Position numbers and translations under genes: made by a program
Part shown: positions 7,116 through 19,100 of the stretch, piece after piece
Layout of the letters: each line of letters opens with the position of its first letter
Position numbering within the stretch: the stretch's first letter is position 1
Notes under the pieces: model-generated
What the model saw: only the letters and a program-made list of their open reading frames with translations
Databases searched by the model: none
Told to the model about the DNA's origin: nothing
Source: Leptospira barantonii
GTDB lineage: Bacteria; Spirochaetota; Leptospiria; Leptospirales; Leptospiraceae
Assembly (NCBI RefSeq): GCF_002811925.1
Contig: NZ_NPDS01000003.1
Coordinates: 248,001 to 312,000 of the forward strand
DNA length: 64,000 nucleotides
Direction: 5' to 3'

Positions 7116-10100
7116 TTACTTTCTCTCAAAATCAAAATGTAAGTGATCAGCATGAACATAGGATCCATCGTCCCTTCTTGAAGTATCCCATATCATAATA
7201 TCTCGACCATATTTTTGCCTAAAGTAAGGGTTAAGCGTCTCAACCAACTTTCTATCATATGTTAGAATACTTGATACGCGAACGTCAGCTTTTTCTTCTG
7301 CCTTATTAACCATAAGTTTAATAAATTCTGTTGTCCGCTCTCTACTGTAAGCAGGATCATCTATAACATTGGCCACTTTTTCGTAAGGGCGATTACCTAA
7401 CATTTTAATATCAGCTTTCATTCCATTCTTATGTCCTTTATGCCAACCAGTGCTCGCCCCACCAGGCAAACTAAGGTCATTTAATGAAAGCCATTCACCT
7501 TGAGAAGAAAGCGTTTTGCCCATATCTAAAAGATATTCTCCGACTTCCTTTGTAGTATATTTATGAAAAGGTCCATTTGATCCATAATGGCGAATACCTG
7601 TAGCACCCTCAGGAAATTTATAGCTTACTGATTCATCATCGCCGATATTTTGAGCGTTAGTCGAACCACTTCTTTTAGCTACTTCCAAATCAGCCATTTG
7701 TGCAGTTCTGGACTTCTTACACAATTTTTGAACTATGCATGTCGTTGAATTATCAATACTTATTTCATCTAATGTGGGCGGTCCATAAATTTGTCCCGTT
7801 TTATAAAAAGGATCTATATTATGCACCCAGACTCCGACTTCCCCGACAAAGTAAGTATGGTCTATCTCAACTTCAAAATTGTAAACAGTATCCCCTCTTT
7901 GATCAACGACAATTGAATTAACTCTCAGTGTTTCTCCTTCCGCGGTCAAGGTTGCATCACCTTCAACTAGATCCTGAGCCTGAGTCCATTTGGTGTTTTC
8001 TATCCTGAACTCTTGACCAATCGAATCTTTTTTCAAGGTTCTAAAAGGGTGACTCCAGGTAGTCTCTATAACTGTTCCATCTTCAAAGGATACTTTGTAA
8101 ATTGCATCTGCTTGACGAACAAATGTATTTACGACTCTTCGATGAGACATTTCTCCAGATACGTCACTCTTAGAAAGAACCACATCACCTACCTGAATTT
8201 CTTCAATCTTCTTGAGCCCATCTTTTGTATGAATCAGCGTCCCGGCGACAAAACAAGTTCTTTCTCGGAACACCATTGCACCTGACTCCGGGTCCTTTTC
8301 CATCCAACCTGCATGATCTGAGAACTGACCGTTCAACTGATCCATAAAATCACTGATCGATCCAAAGAATCTTTCATCCACCTCATCTCGAGTTTTGTGT
8401 TGCGGAGTTCCACTTGCAATTAGCTGTACCAGAGTTTCTTTCTCTTTGGAAGAAAGTTTATTCCATTGCTCCTCGGACATTCCGATTCCGTTCTTAGATA
8501 CATACTGACGCATTCCTTCGCTTAGCACGTAGCTCTCTTTAGCAACGTTCTTATTCACGTCCTCCATATGAGACATCAAAGAACCTTGACTGCTCGCTAT
8601 GATAGAATCCCAACCCGAATTCTGCTGTACTACACCGGAAAACCCACCATAACTATTGTAATTAGCAGTATAGTTTCCTACTTGTAAACTTAGATCTGCC
8701 GTACCATCCCAGCCGATGTTTGCACTTAAACCTGTTCCTTTCCCTTTCAACAATTTAAGATCGGATTCGGTCTCATATTCAGCACTAATTCCACCTCTTT
8801 GACTAATTGAATAGGTATTATTCTTAGTGTTTCCGTTCTCAGATTCACCGAAGGTTTTATGGCTAAGTCCAGCTCCATCCCTTTCATTGAAAGTAAGAGC
8901 AGTCTGATTTATTGCCTTTCCTTTCTCGCTCTGAGTATAGGATGCATAGCCACCATAACCTTCTGATTTACTATAACTAAGTCCAAACGAGTAACCGTCG
9001 CTGGTTGCAATACCCGCAGCCGCTCCAATTCCTCCTTCCTTAGTATAACTTAGTCCGAGAGTCATACCATTCTCGTTTTTGTAACCGATCGCTCCTCCAA
9101 ATCCTCCTTGTTCAGAGTAGCTTACACCAACGCTTACACGGGAACATACTGTGCAATTCTTCATCGCCTTATCTACAGCCTGCCCTGCTTCAATAATGGA
9201 CTGACCAATTCCAGGTTTCCAAGCCGCGACCGCCGCTCCTACCACCTGCATCACGCTTCCGGTTTCTTTCAGACTGATTCCTACACTTGCTGAAAAACCT
9301 CCATGCTCTGAATAACCAACGGACTGACCGAAGGCTCCGCCACTCACGCCGAATCCATTCTCAGGATCCCAGCTCGTGTTTACGTTAACCATTCCACCTG
9401 TATATCCAGTAATCGCTCCACCCACTGACGCGGTTATTGCCGATTGAAGGTTACCAGTCGACGAATACGCGTTAGCCGCTTGTAAAGCCGCATAAGCGAT
9501 CGCTCCCGCAGGTCCAGCTACGGCCATTGCGGCAATCGCGATTCCCGTGTTAATAATATCCTTGTTTTTGAATACGAATGCGGCGGCGCTCGGACCGAAT
9601 ACCGCTCCAGCTCCTTGCGTCAATACGTCCTTCTTAAACGCTTCTCCCTGTTGTTTCGTTTCGTTGTATTTTTCTTTGAGCTTTAGAATTCCATAGAATT
9701 GAATGAAGTGATGATCCCCAAAAGCCCCACCTTCGGTAGGTCCGACCAAATAACCCGAGTCCAGTGCAGACTGCTTCATGGCCGCTTTCTTTTCATCATC
9801 CGCTAAAGAAAATTCTAATGCAGTTTGAGGATCGGTAAAAAGTCTTTGTAACGCCGACTGAGCCGATTGGAATACTTTCGCTTGAGCCATCGGATCGAAT
9901 GCGATCGCCGCAACTTCTCGGTTCGATGTATTTTCAGGATCGTAAGTCTTTTTGAAATCCTGGGTCATCTTTTCTCGAGCCAGTTTTACCATGGATTGAA
10001 GCTCGACCGTAGTAGGACCACCGTCCTTTGTTAACGCGTTGTAATCAGTCAGATCCCAAGGCCTATTGTTGCTGTCCATCAAGGTCGGCAACTTATCAGG

Positions 10101-13100
10101 TCTAACATATTTATACGGATTATAACCTGGAAGAACCTGCATTTCCGTATTTCCAGTAGGCCCAGTCACGTTCCGAATGTATCCGCCTCCCGCTGGAATA
10201 AATTCATCGTTTGCAAGTTGAGAAGTCAGCTGTTCCGATAATGCTTTGTTCGCGCCGTTGATTGTTTCTTCAAAACTGACCGGCAAGCTCCACAAGCTGT
10301 CTAACGTCTGAAGAACGACCACCTTTTTTGAAGATTCGTCCATCTCCTTTCGAAGACTTTCAAAATTCTTAATGGAAGAATCGTCTAATTTCGTTTTTTG
10401 AAGTTGATCCACAAAGAATTGAACGTTCGCATACGCTCCTTGTTGAAGAAGAGACGCATCCAACTCCGCAGGTCTGTTTAACAACACCTGATTGAGAATC
10501 GTGTTCGCATTAGCCGCAATTCCGACGTCGGTCGGCAGGCTCGCGGACATAGAATTTAAAATATTCTGAATCTGATCGTAAGCGCTTCGGATTTCGTATC
10601 CATCACCTTGGGTTTTTAAACTTGCAATGGCGTCCTTTTCCCAATCAGCCTTTGCCTTTAGAGCTTTTGCAATCGCATCGATGTGGGCTTGTTCGCCTTC
10701 TTTTTGTTTCGCGTTAAAGTCAGTTCTCCATGCATCCCAGTTTTTGTTCACCAAACTGAGCATGTCGTTAAAACGTGCGTTCCCCGTATTCTGCAAGAAT
10801 TCGATATTTTGTACCCATTCTTGCTTTTTATCATAGAATTCTTTTTCTTTTTGTTCCCAGGCTTTTAGCTGAGTTTGTTTTTGTTGATCCCCGTTGATCT
10901 CATAGAGTTGATCGACGATCTGACCTTCGCCCATATAATCCGTGACGACGGTTTGATACATCTCGTACTCTATGTTCTTACCCGTATTCTGGCTCAGTGT
11001 TTGAATGAGACCCGAATAAAAACCTTCGCGATCGTCGAGGATCATCTTTTGATCCGCTTTCTGACCACCTGGGCCTACGTATGCTTCTTGAGCCGCGAAA
11101 TATTCTCTCTTCTCGATTTGGTATTGAGATTTTGCTAGGACAGCAAGTGCGGAAGAAAACTGATCCGCGCTCGTCATAAAAGAAACTAAAATTCCGTTGC
11201 TATTGTATGTGGTCGAAGATGCGCTAGCACCACCGGGTACAGTTTGCCCCTGACGAACCAACAAACCGTATGCATCATGAACATAACTTTCTTGTACAAC
11301 CGTATTTCCATTCTTACCTGCGATCCGATCAAGGTTCAGGTCTTGTCCGCTTCCGGTACTCCATTTCAAACTGTCAGCGGTTAACTTCCCACTCGCGCCC
11401 ACAAGGTAATCAAGATCCGATGCGTTGAGTCCCGTATTCAAAGAATCGGTAGAGCCATTTCCAAGAAGAACACTCTTTAGCTGATCTCCCGTAGATATAT
11501 CCGTATAATAATTAAGTTTCGCTTGAAGCGCCTTGAGTTCGTTGGTTTTAACAGTGGCCGTATTGATTGCCGCATTCAAATTGTTCTGTGCTGTAGCCCA
11601 AGCACTTGCTTTTCCGATTGCTGCGATACCTACTGCAAGACTTCCCCACCCCATAAGAGCGATCGTAAGCGCCTGAGCACCTTGGTCTTGGTTGAATTTG
11701 TTCCACATTGCATTGTTGTAATCAGCATAGGTTCCATTCTGAAGACGGAGGCCCGCGGAATATTCACCCCAAACTCCCGCATTCCAAACCCACATTCCAT
11801 CAAAGCCATCTTGAGCGGCTTTCATATTTAAAGCTAACGATGAGCCGCCATTCAAACTTTGGATATAACCAAGAACATTGTAATCGGGATATTGATTTGC
11901 TAATCCCCCGCCGTATCGTGGAGGATTTGTATCTCCCCTTCCGCCGTTTACAAAGTCCCAGAAACCGATCTTACCACCGAGAACCCCCTCCATAATCGAG
12001 TATTCTCCACGAAGCTTAGTTTCTAAGTTTTTGTAACTTGATGTATTCGGATCAATCAGACCATCCAAACCATTTTCATTCAATAATACGTTCGGAACAA
12101 ATACTCCTTTTAGGGCAGATTGCAGTTCGCTTTTTTTCGCCGCGACCTGACTCTTCAACTCTTGCATCCGATCCTTAATCACGGTCTCGGCTTGGCTGAA
12201 TCGAAGTGCTCTCTCCGCCCATTCTTCCGTTTGTTGTTTGTTCAGAGCTACGTTCGGGTCCGCTTGTAAGGACGCGAGTGTGGTTTGGTTGTTTACTCGA
12301 GTTTGTAAATCCTGAACCTCTTTGAGTTTCGCGTTCACTGCATCGTTCGCCGCATCTAATCGTTGTTTTGCGAGATCGATCGGTTTTCCGACCGTCACCG
12401 TGCTATCGGCATTGGCATCACTTTGATGTTGAGTATAATTCGCAAGAACCGCGTAATCGTAAACCGCGCTTAGATTGGAAAGATTGGCTTGAGCCGCGTT
12501 AAAAGCTCCGTACGCAGTCGTAACCTGAGTTTGTTTCGCCGTATAAGAAGCCTGAGCATTGTCCACATTCAACTTTTGTTGATTTAACTGGGTTTGAGCG
12601 TCTTCGAATGCATTCTCAGCCGCCAAAAAGTTATCCTTAACCGTCTTTAACTGCTCTGCAAGTTTGTTGGTAAGGTTGTCTCCTGTTAAACCTTGGAGAG
12701 TGTTGTTGATGTTGGTGATGATCCCGATACTTTTTCCAGCATCAATGATTGCACTTGCGGAACCGGACATACTTCCCTTAGCGCTACCCGATTCGGAATA
12801 AGGATCTTCATTGGCAGAACGACCCGGAAGGTTGTTGTCCACATAGTTATCAATGATTCCCTTGAGATTGTTGATTCCAGCCATGAAGGTATAGTTACCG
12901 GAACCATCCTTCGCGTATGCCGCATCTCTAACCGAATAACCGGAGGTTGAAAAATCCTCCAAGGCTCTTCGAATCGAAGGGTTTTGATCTTCCTTATCCG
13001 GATCAAACGCGAAACTCTTGTAACCTTCAACCAAATTCATAAACCCACCGAGTCTGTGTTCCGCTTGAAACTCAAGTTCTCTGAGTCGATTGGTGATTTG

Positions 13101-16100
13101 AGTATCTTGGCTCGGCTCAAGCTGACCCTTTGGACCTATATTCAAATAACTTAAATAAGATTCTACGATGATGTTTCCTTTTACCAAATCGTAAGAGAAC
13201 TTGACCGTATTCTCATCCCTTTGTGCCTGAGCCTTGGCCTTCGCTAAACGCAAACCGTCCGTATCAAACGTGTCCGCCAATTCTTTGAAGCCGGTCTTAA
13301 ATTGAAAATCGCGCAGAAGCTGATTTGTTTGAATCTCGGATGCGGGATTCAAATCTCCGAACGGGTTGTAAGCGCCCGATTGATTGAGAAAGAATCCTTC
13401 CTTCTCCGCATCGCTCAAGCCGCCCGCGAGCTTGGAGTTTGAATAGTTCAAATATTCGGTGCTGTCCTCTCCCGAATAGTTGGAAAGAATCGTATCCATA
13501 CGAACGGCCTTGTTCAATGCCTGCACTAAACTCGGTTCGTATTTTTTATTCTGCAACCAAGTGGTCAGAGAAGTGAGATCGTCCGGTTGAAGATTATCGG
13601 TTGCTTGTCTGGAATAATACGATTGAAGCACTTCCGCTTCTTTTAAGAAATCGGGTAAGTAATACGAAGAATTTCTGGAAGAATAATTCGAAAGGTAGTC
13701 GGAAAGAATCCCGGCTTCTCCGTGATCTCCTCCCACTCGCAAGAGATACTCGGATTTAGCCGCATCTCTATCGGCCGCGTTATTCGCGTTCCAATTCGTT
13801 TTGGAAGCTAAGAACGCATTGTAATTGGAAATGATCGCGAAGTTGGTAAGACTTGCAGGTAGAGAGGATACGTCCGAAAACACTCCCTGATTGAGAGAGG
13901 CTAAAATTCTTTGATAACCTACGGAGACCGCTTTCTGTTGTAACTCCGCTTTCAAAGTCGGATCTTGAGTGGAAAGAAACGCGTCGAGTCCGGACGCAAG
14001 ACTTACGTTTTGAATCGTTGATTGATCCGCATAATAATTGAGTTGTTCGGCCAACTCTGCAAGTTGAGCCGCGGTTAAATCTTTACCTAAAAATTTAGCG
14101 TCTTTTTGTACGGTTGTTCCGTTGTTACCGGGCAATACGTATTTGCCTGATTTGATCTCGTTTAAGAATTGATTTACGTTAAAGCTATCTCCGGTTCGAG
14201 TTAAGAACGCCTGAACCAAAGTTGACTTATGATTCTCCCAAGAGAATTCCTTCAAAGATTCCATTCCGGAAACGATATTGGAATCCAATGCGAATGCTTT
14301 TCCATCGAGCTTCGCTTTTAGATCCTCATATTTTTTCAAAGAATCGTTGATCTGATCGATGGATAAAGAAAGTGGTTTTCCGGTTTGTTCGATACTACCA
14401 ATCGTGCTTCTCAAATCCTGGAACAGTTTTTCCGCGTCTCCAAGTGTCGTTGTATAGGACTTTGCATCGGTCAGAGAAGTGTTCAATTTTGCTTCGGTTC
14501 TGTCAGCGACCGGAATGTTTTTATAATAATTCAGTTTTTCGATTTCATCCGTGAACACGCCGGCATTTTCCAATGCTTCTAAGATAGCCGGATTGATTTC
14601 TTCTCCATTGTATTGCTTTTCCAAAAAGAAATTTCTAAGGTTTTCTACAGTTACGGCTAACGTTTCTCTGGAAATCTGATTCTGACTTCCCTGATTCATA
14701 AAAACCTGGATACGATCATCCAGACCGTTTCTGAAGTTTACGATTTTCGTATTCGTTGCGTCTAATTCCGCTTTGGATGCGTTAAGCTGATTTACGAAAA
14801 CGTTAGCAGAGCTATAACGTGCATTCAAAGCAGTGTTGAATGCATTTTGGCTATCGAGAGTTCCTACCCCGTTTTGAGCTAATTCAGCCTCCCAATCTAT
14901 AACTTTTCCAACTCCGCCCGCTGCATCAGGAGCGATATAAAATGAACTTGAGTCCGCATTGTATGCATCCTGCATGCCTGGGGGAAGCGTGGCAAGAGTC
15001 GTCATATTCGTTACAATTTTATTGTTCGGAACCCCTGAGTTCGTTTTCATATCTTTCAAAACTACTTGAGACTTTGCATTCAATTGAATTGTATCCGAAG
15101 ATAGAATCGAAAAGTAACCTTTTGCTTCGTTATACGCAGAATTCATAGTAACTAACGCAGTCGTTACTTCATTGAGTTTAGCCTCATATGCGGGCGTTCC
15201 TTGGCTAAGAGCAGAAAGTTCAGATTTTAAGTTAGTGAAAGAATCCACGGACGTTTGAAGAGCACTTCTCTTCGCAGTCCATAGAGTAAGGTTATTTTGG
15301 ATACTTGCAATATAAGGATCCATTATACTAAAATCGATCCCGCTAAAAGGTTGTGCAGAAGTATCAGGATCTGTATAATTTTTTAATGCAAGTAATCTAA
15401 TATAACTATTAACCTGATTGGTATAGTAAGTATTCTGTCCGGGAGATAAATAATTCAATAAATCCTCTGCCGGATAAGTTGCAGAATCCAATACGGGACC
15501 CACATTCCCAATTACGGACGCGTAATCCGCTTTCTTACCTTCCAACTCGGAACTTAAATTTAAAGTTTCACCGTAAATTTTAACCGCAGTCGCATCACCG
15601 TAATACGCCCTCAGTACATCTAGGTCCCCCAGCGACGTTAAAAGAGATTCGTTGGTATTGAGTCCGCTCAAAAGCTCTTGTAAAAGATTCTTTCTTCGAT
15701 CCTCTTCCGCGGTATCGTGATCGGTCTGATCCCCGATCACAAACGAATCCTGATACAGCGCGGACGCGGTTAAGTCGTTAAAACCGGGAATCAAGGTTTG
15801 AAGTTCTTTTAAAAGACCGTTGGTTTTATTCTCTTGAGCTTTGAAATAATCGTCCCTTAACGCGGAAAGCACCTGACCCGTTCTTACGGAATTCGAAAAA
15901 GATCCGAAACCTTGGACCGTCGCATCCATAGTCGCCACTTTAGATACCGCTTCTTGGCCGAAAAAGAAAGTGCTACCGAAAGAATAATACTCGTTTAAGG
16001 TTCTTCTTTCTACGGCGGTTCCGTTTTCCCGAATATCATTGCGCTGTGTGTCGGTTAACGTTCCACCACCATCGTAAAAGGAACGAATCTGAGTCGCGGA

Positions 16101-19100
16101 ACCGAGCTGAGTTTCTAAACTATCGATAAAGTCGTCGTAATCGGCGGACGCAAGACTTCTTGCCAAAGCGCTGTTTTGATTTTTGATAAACGCAAGCACG
16201 AGTTCGGTAGCCTTTCTATCTTCCAATTGATTCGGTCCCAACTGAAGATCGGCGAGTCTCGCATCCGAATCTTTTAGAACTTTCAGATAGATCGAATCGA
16301 TGTTTCGTTCGGACTCCGGTAAGTCCTTAAGATATCCGATCAATTTCTCCATCGCCTTCTCGTTGATCTTAGCGCCTTCCAGATTCCGAGTGTTCTCCAA
16401 ATTCTTCTGAATCTGAGTTAAACTTGCTTCGCTTCCGTTTTGATCCAATAAAAATTCAAGTTGTGCCTTTCTCCCCTGAAATTCGGATTCAAGACTTTCA
16501 TACAAAGACAATAAGGCGGAGGATACCTGGCTTACCTTCCCGTTTCTCGTCTCTAAACTGCTTCTGAATCCCTTCAAAGATTCTCCGAAATTTCCAAGAC
16601 TCGCACCCAATCCGTTGAAAGATTCGTTTACGCTTGTAAAAGAATTCTGAAGCGCTTTACCGTTTTGATCCGCGCCGGCTTTGATATTGGCAAAAAATTG
16701 TTGAGCAAGCGTTCTATCCCCGCCCGTAAGAGTGGTCTCAACTAACACGCCCCCTCTTTGAATAGAATCCAACAATGCGGTATCTAAGAATTGTTTCGTC
16801 TGTCCGATCTCGGCGAGATAACTCTGGAACTGTCCGACTCCGTTGACCCCGTTCTGCAGTTGTCCGCTAAACGAAAGCATCTCATTGGAATAAGAAAGAG
16901 TTCCCTTGTCCGCGGTATGAGAAGAGGAATAAGTAAGATAATCTCCTGAGCTGGTTCGGATCGCATCCAGTCCGTCCGTCATTCCATCCGCAACATCGTC
17001 CCAATTTGCGAGAAGGGATTCCAGATAATCGATTCCTTGATCAAGTCGATCGATCGCTAAATAACTCGTGTCTAGATTGTTGATATTGGCCAGATTGTTT
17101 CGAGCGGCGACCATCTGATTGAGATAATTTGTTAGGTCCTGTTTTTTCTGAGCGTAGTCGATCGCGGGAAACTGATCCGCCGCATTTTTGATTCCCGCCG
17201 CTTGAGCGTCGAATCCGGTCGCGGAATTCATCACAGGAGTATCGAGATCTACAAGTTGTGTCTTTAACTGGGTAAGATTATTACGAATTTGTAATGCAAG
17301 ATCGTTTCCGTATACGGTCACAAGATTGTCGCCGGACAATAAAGAATCGATCTTATCGTTTAACGTTCCGCTTCCGCCGATAATTCCCTCAATCTTCTGT
17401 TTGTTGTCCTTTAAGGTTTCAAACGCCAATACTTGTTGAAGAGTTTGGTTGTAAAAAGTCTGAGTCCGAAGTGCATTCGCTTTTTCGTATGTAAGCTCGT
17501 ACATCTTCTGCTCTTGTTGTCTCAACACCTCTCTTTTTTCCTCGAGTTCGCGATCGGCGTTTGCGATATCGCTTCTAAGACCGGTATTCTCCGCTTTTTC
17601 TCCGTCCGAACTCAATTGACCGATTTGGCCGAGCAATTGAGGGTTATTGATCAAAACCTGCATCTTTACGACGCTATCATACGAGGTTCTGGAAGTTTCC
17701 ATATTGGCTCTCGCCGTTTCCAGAGCCTTACGTTTATCATCCATCAACTTGTTTGCGGCTTCCAAGTCGGTTAACAAATTCGCTCCAGCCGCGGCCCCGT
17801 CCACCGCCGCAGACGCCGTGGAATTCGAATCCATTCCGGGAGTGGAATAACTAGTTCCGGTTCCGCCTCCGTTCAATTCCTTCAAAAGATTCAGGTATGC
17901 CTGTTCTTTCGTTTGAAAATCCGTCTTCATGGTCGCAAGATCCGCGGCCAATTGCTCTTGAGTTTTTTGAGCTACGTTTTGAACCGCGTAGTCGTATACA
18001 CCTTGAGCCCTGTCTCTTTTATCCTGAAGAACTTTCAACTCGGCTTGTGCGATTCTCAACTCAAGTTCTGTACTCGTATATATATACTTATCCGCCGCGC
18101 CCGCATCGTAAAGAAGCCCCTGTCCTACTCCGGTTCCCCTTACGTCCGTATCATGCAACGAATTCTGAGCGTTTGCGACGAGAGTTCTTACTCTTCCCTC
18201 TAAGTTTGTCCAATACGTTAGTTGTGTATTATATTCAGCAATGATTGTGCTGTTGTAACCGCTATTCGGTTTATTCGCGCGGTCCAACGCTTCTTGAAAG
18301 AATTGTTTGTTAGATTCGATCGTGGTCAAAGTATCAGCGCCGCCCGACACTACACTTTCGACTCCACGTACGTGCGCCTGCCACTGTTCCTTACCGGTTG
18401 CAAGAGTTCTATCCAACTCTGCAAGAGCCGTTTGTTTATTCTGTTGAAGATTATTCTCGGATGTATCCCAAGCTTCCAATCCCTTCTGGATTTGCGCCTT
18501 GACTACTAAGGACCAATCCTCTCTTGCCTTAAGAAGTTTTCCGTAAGCGTCCGTCCATTCGGCTTCTCCGTTCTTACGTTCTTGTTCCGATTGACGGTCG
18601 AATCTTAATTTCCCGAGTAATAGATCGTCGATCGCACCTTGCCATTGTTTCTGTCCCTCTTCCAACGCTTTCAAAGCTTGCGTCTGGAATTGATCCGCAC
18701 CTTCCACCGTTAGGTTCGGTTGATTGATGACGGTTCCGTTTTGAGGAACCACTCCGGCAAAATTTTGATCTATACTTCTTTTCGCACGATCGATTAAAAG
18801 TAACGCGAGCTTGGAAGGATCGGTTTCCTGTGCTATTTGTCCGCCTAAATCGTCGTTTTGATTTTCTCTTGCGACGAAGCCCGCGCGATAACCCGCGATA
18901 ATGGAAGATTCTTCATAATAATATTCTGATATAAAATAATTCTTAACCGCACCTAAAGCTTTTTGAAAGGAATTGAACTCGGCCGGACTTTGAAACGTAA
19001 ACGCTCCGGTTAATCCTCCGATTCTCGTATCCAATTGATCTTCCCAATTTGCGCGAAACGCACCCAACACTCCGTTTAAGGACTGATCGAAAAGTTGAAC

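Noticed and set aside
7819..8255. HINT domain as a true splicing intein
   Set aside because: The residue after the terminal Asn is Ile (Ala in the orphan), not Cys/Ser/Thr, and the C-extein is an enzyme tip, so cleavage rather than splicing is expected.
8600..9400. Gly-rich repeats near the giant protein's end as Rhs/YD repeats
   Set aside because: The repeats (G-x-S-Y-x-x-x-G-G) lack the YD-repeat consensus and RHS core signature; they are a different beta-rich repeat.
17433..18509. Several plus-strand frames of 60-115 residues antisense to the giant gene
   Set aside because: All are shadows of the single 4210-codon minus frame; none has a domain or start signal.
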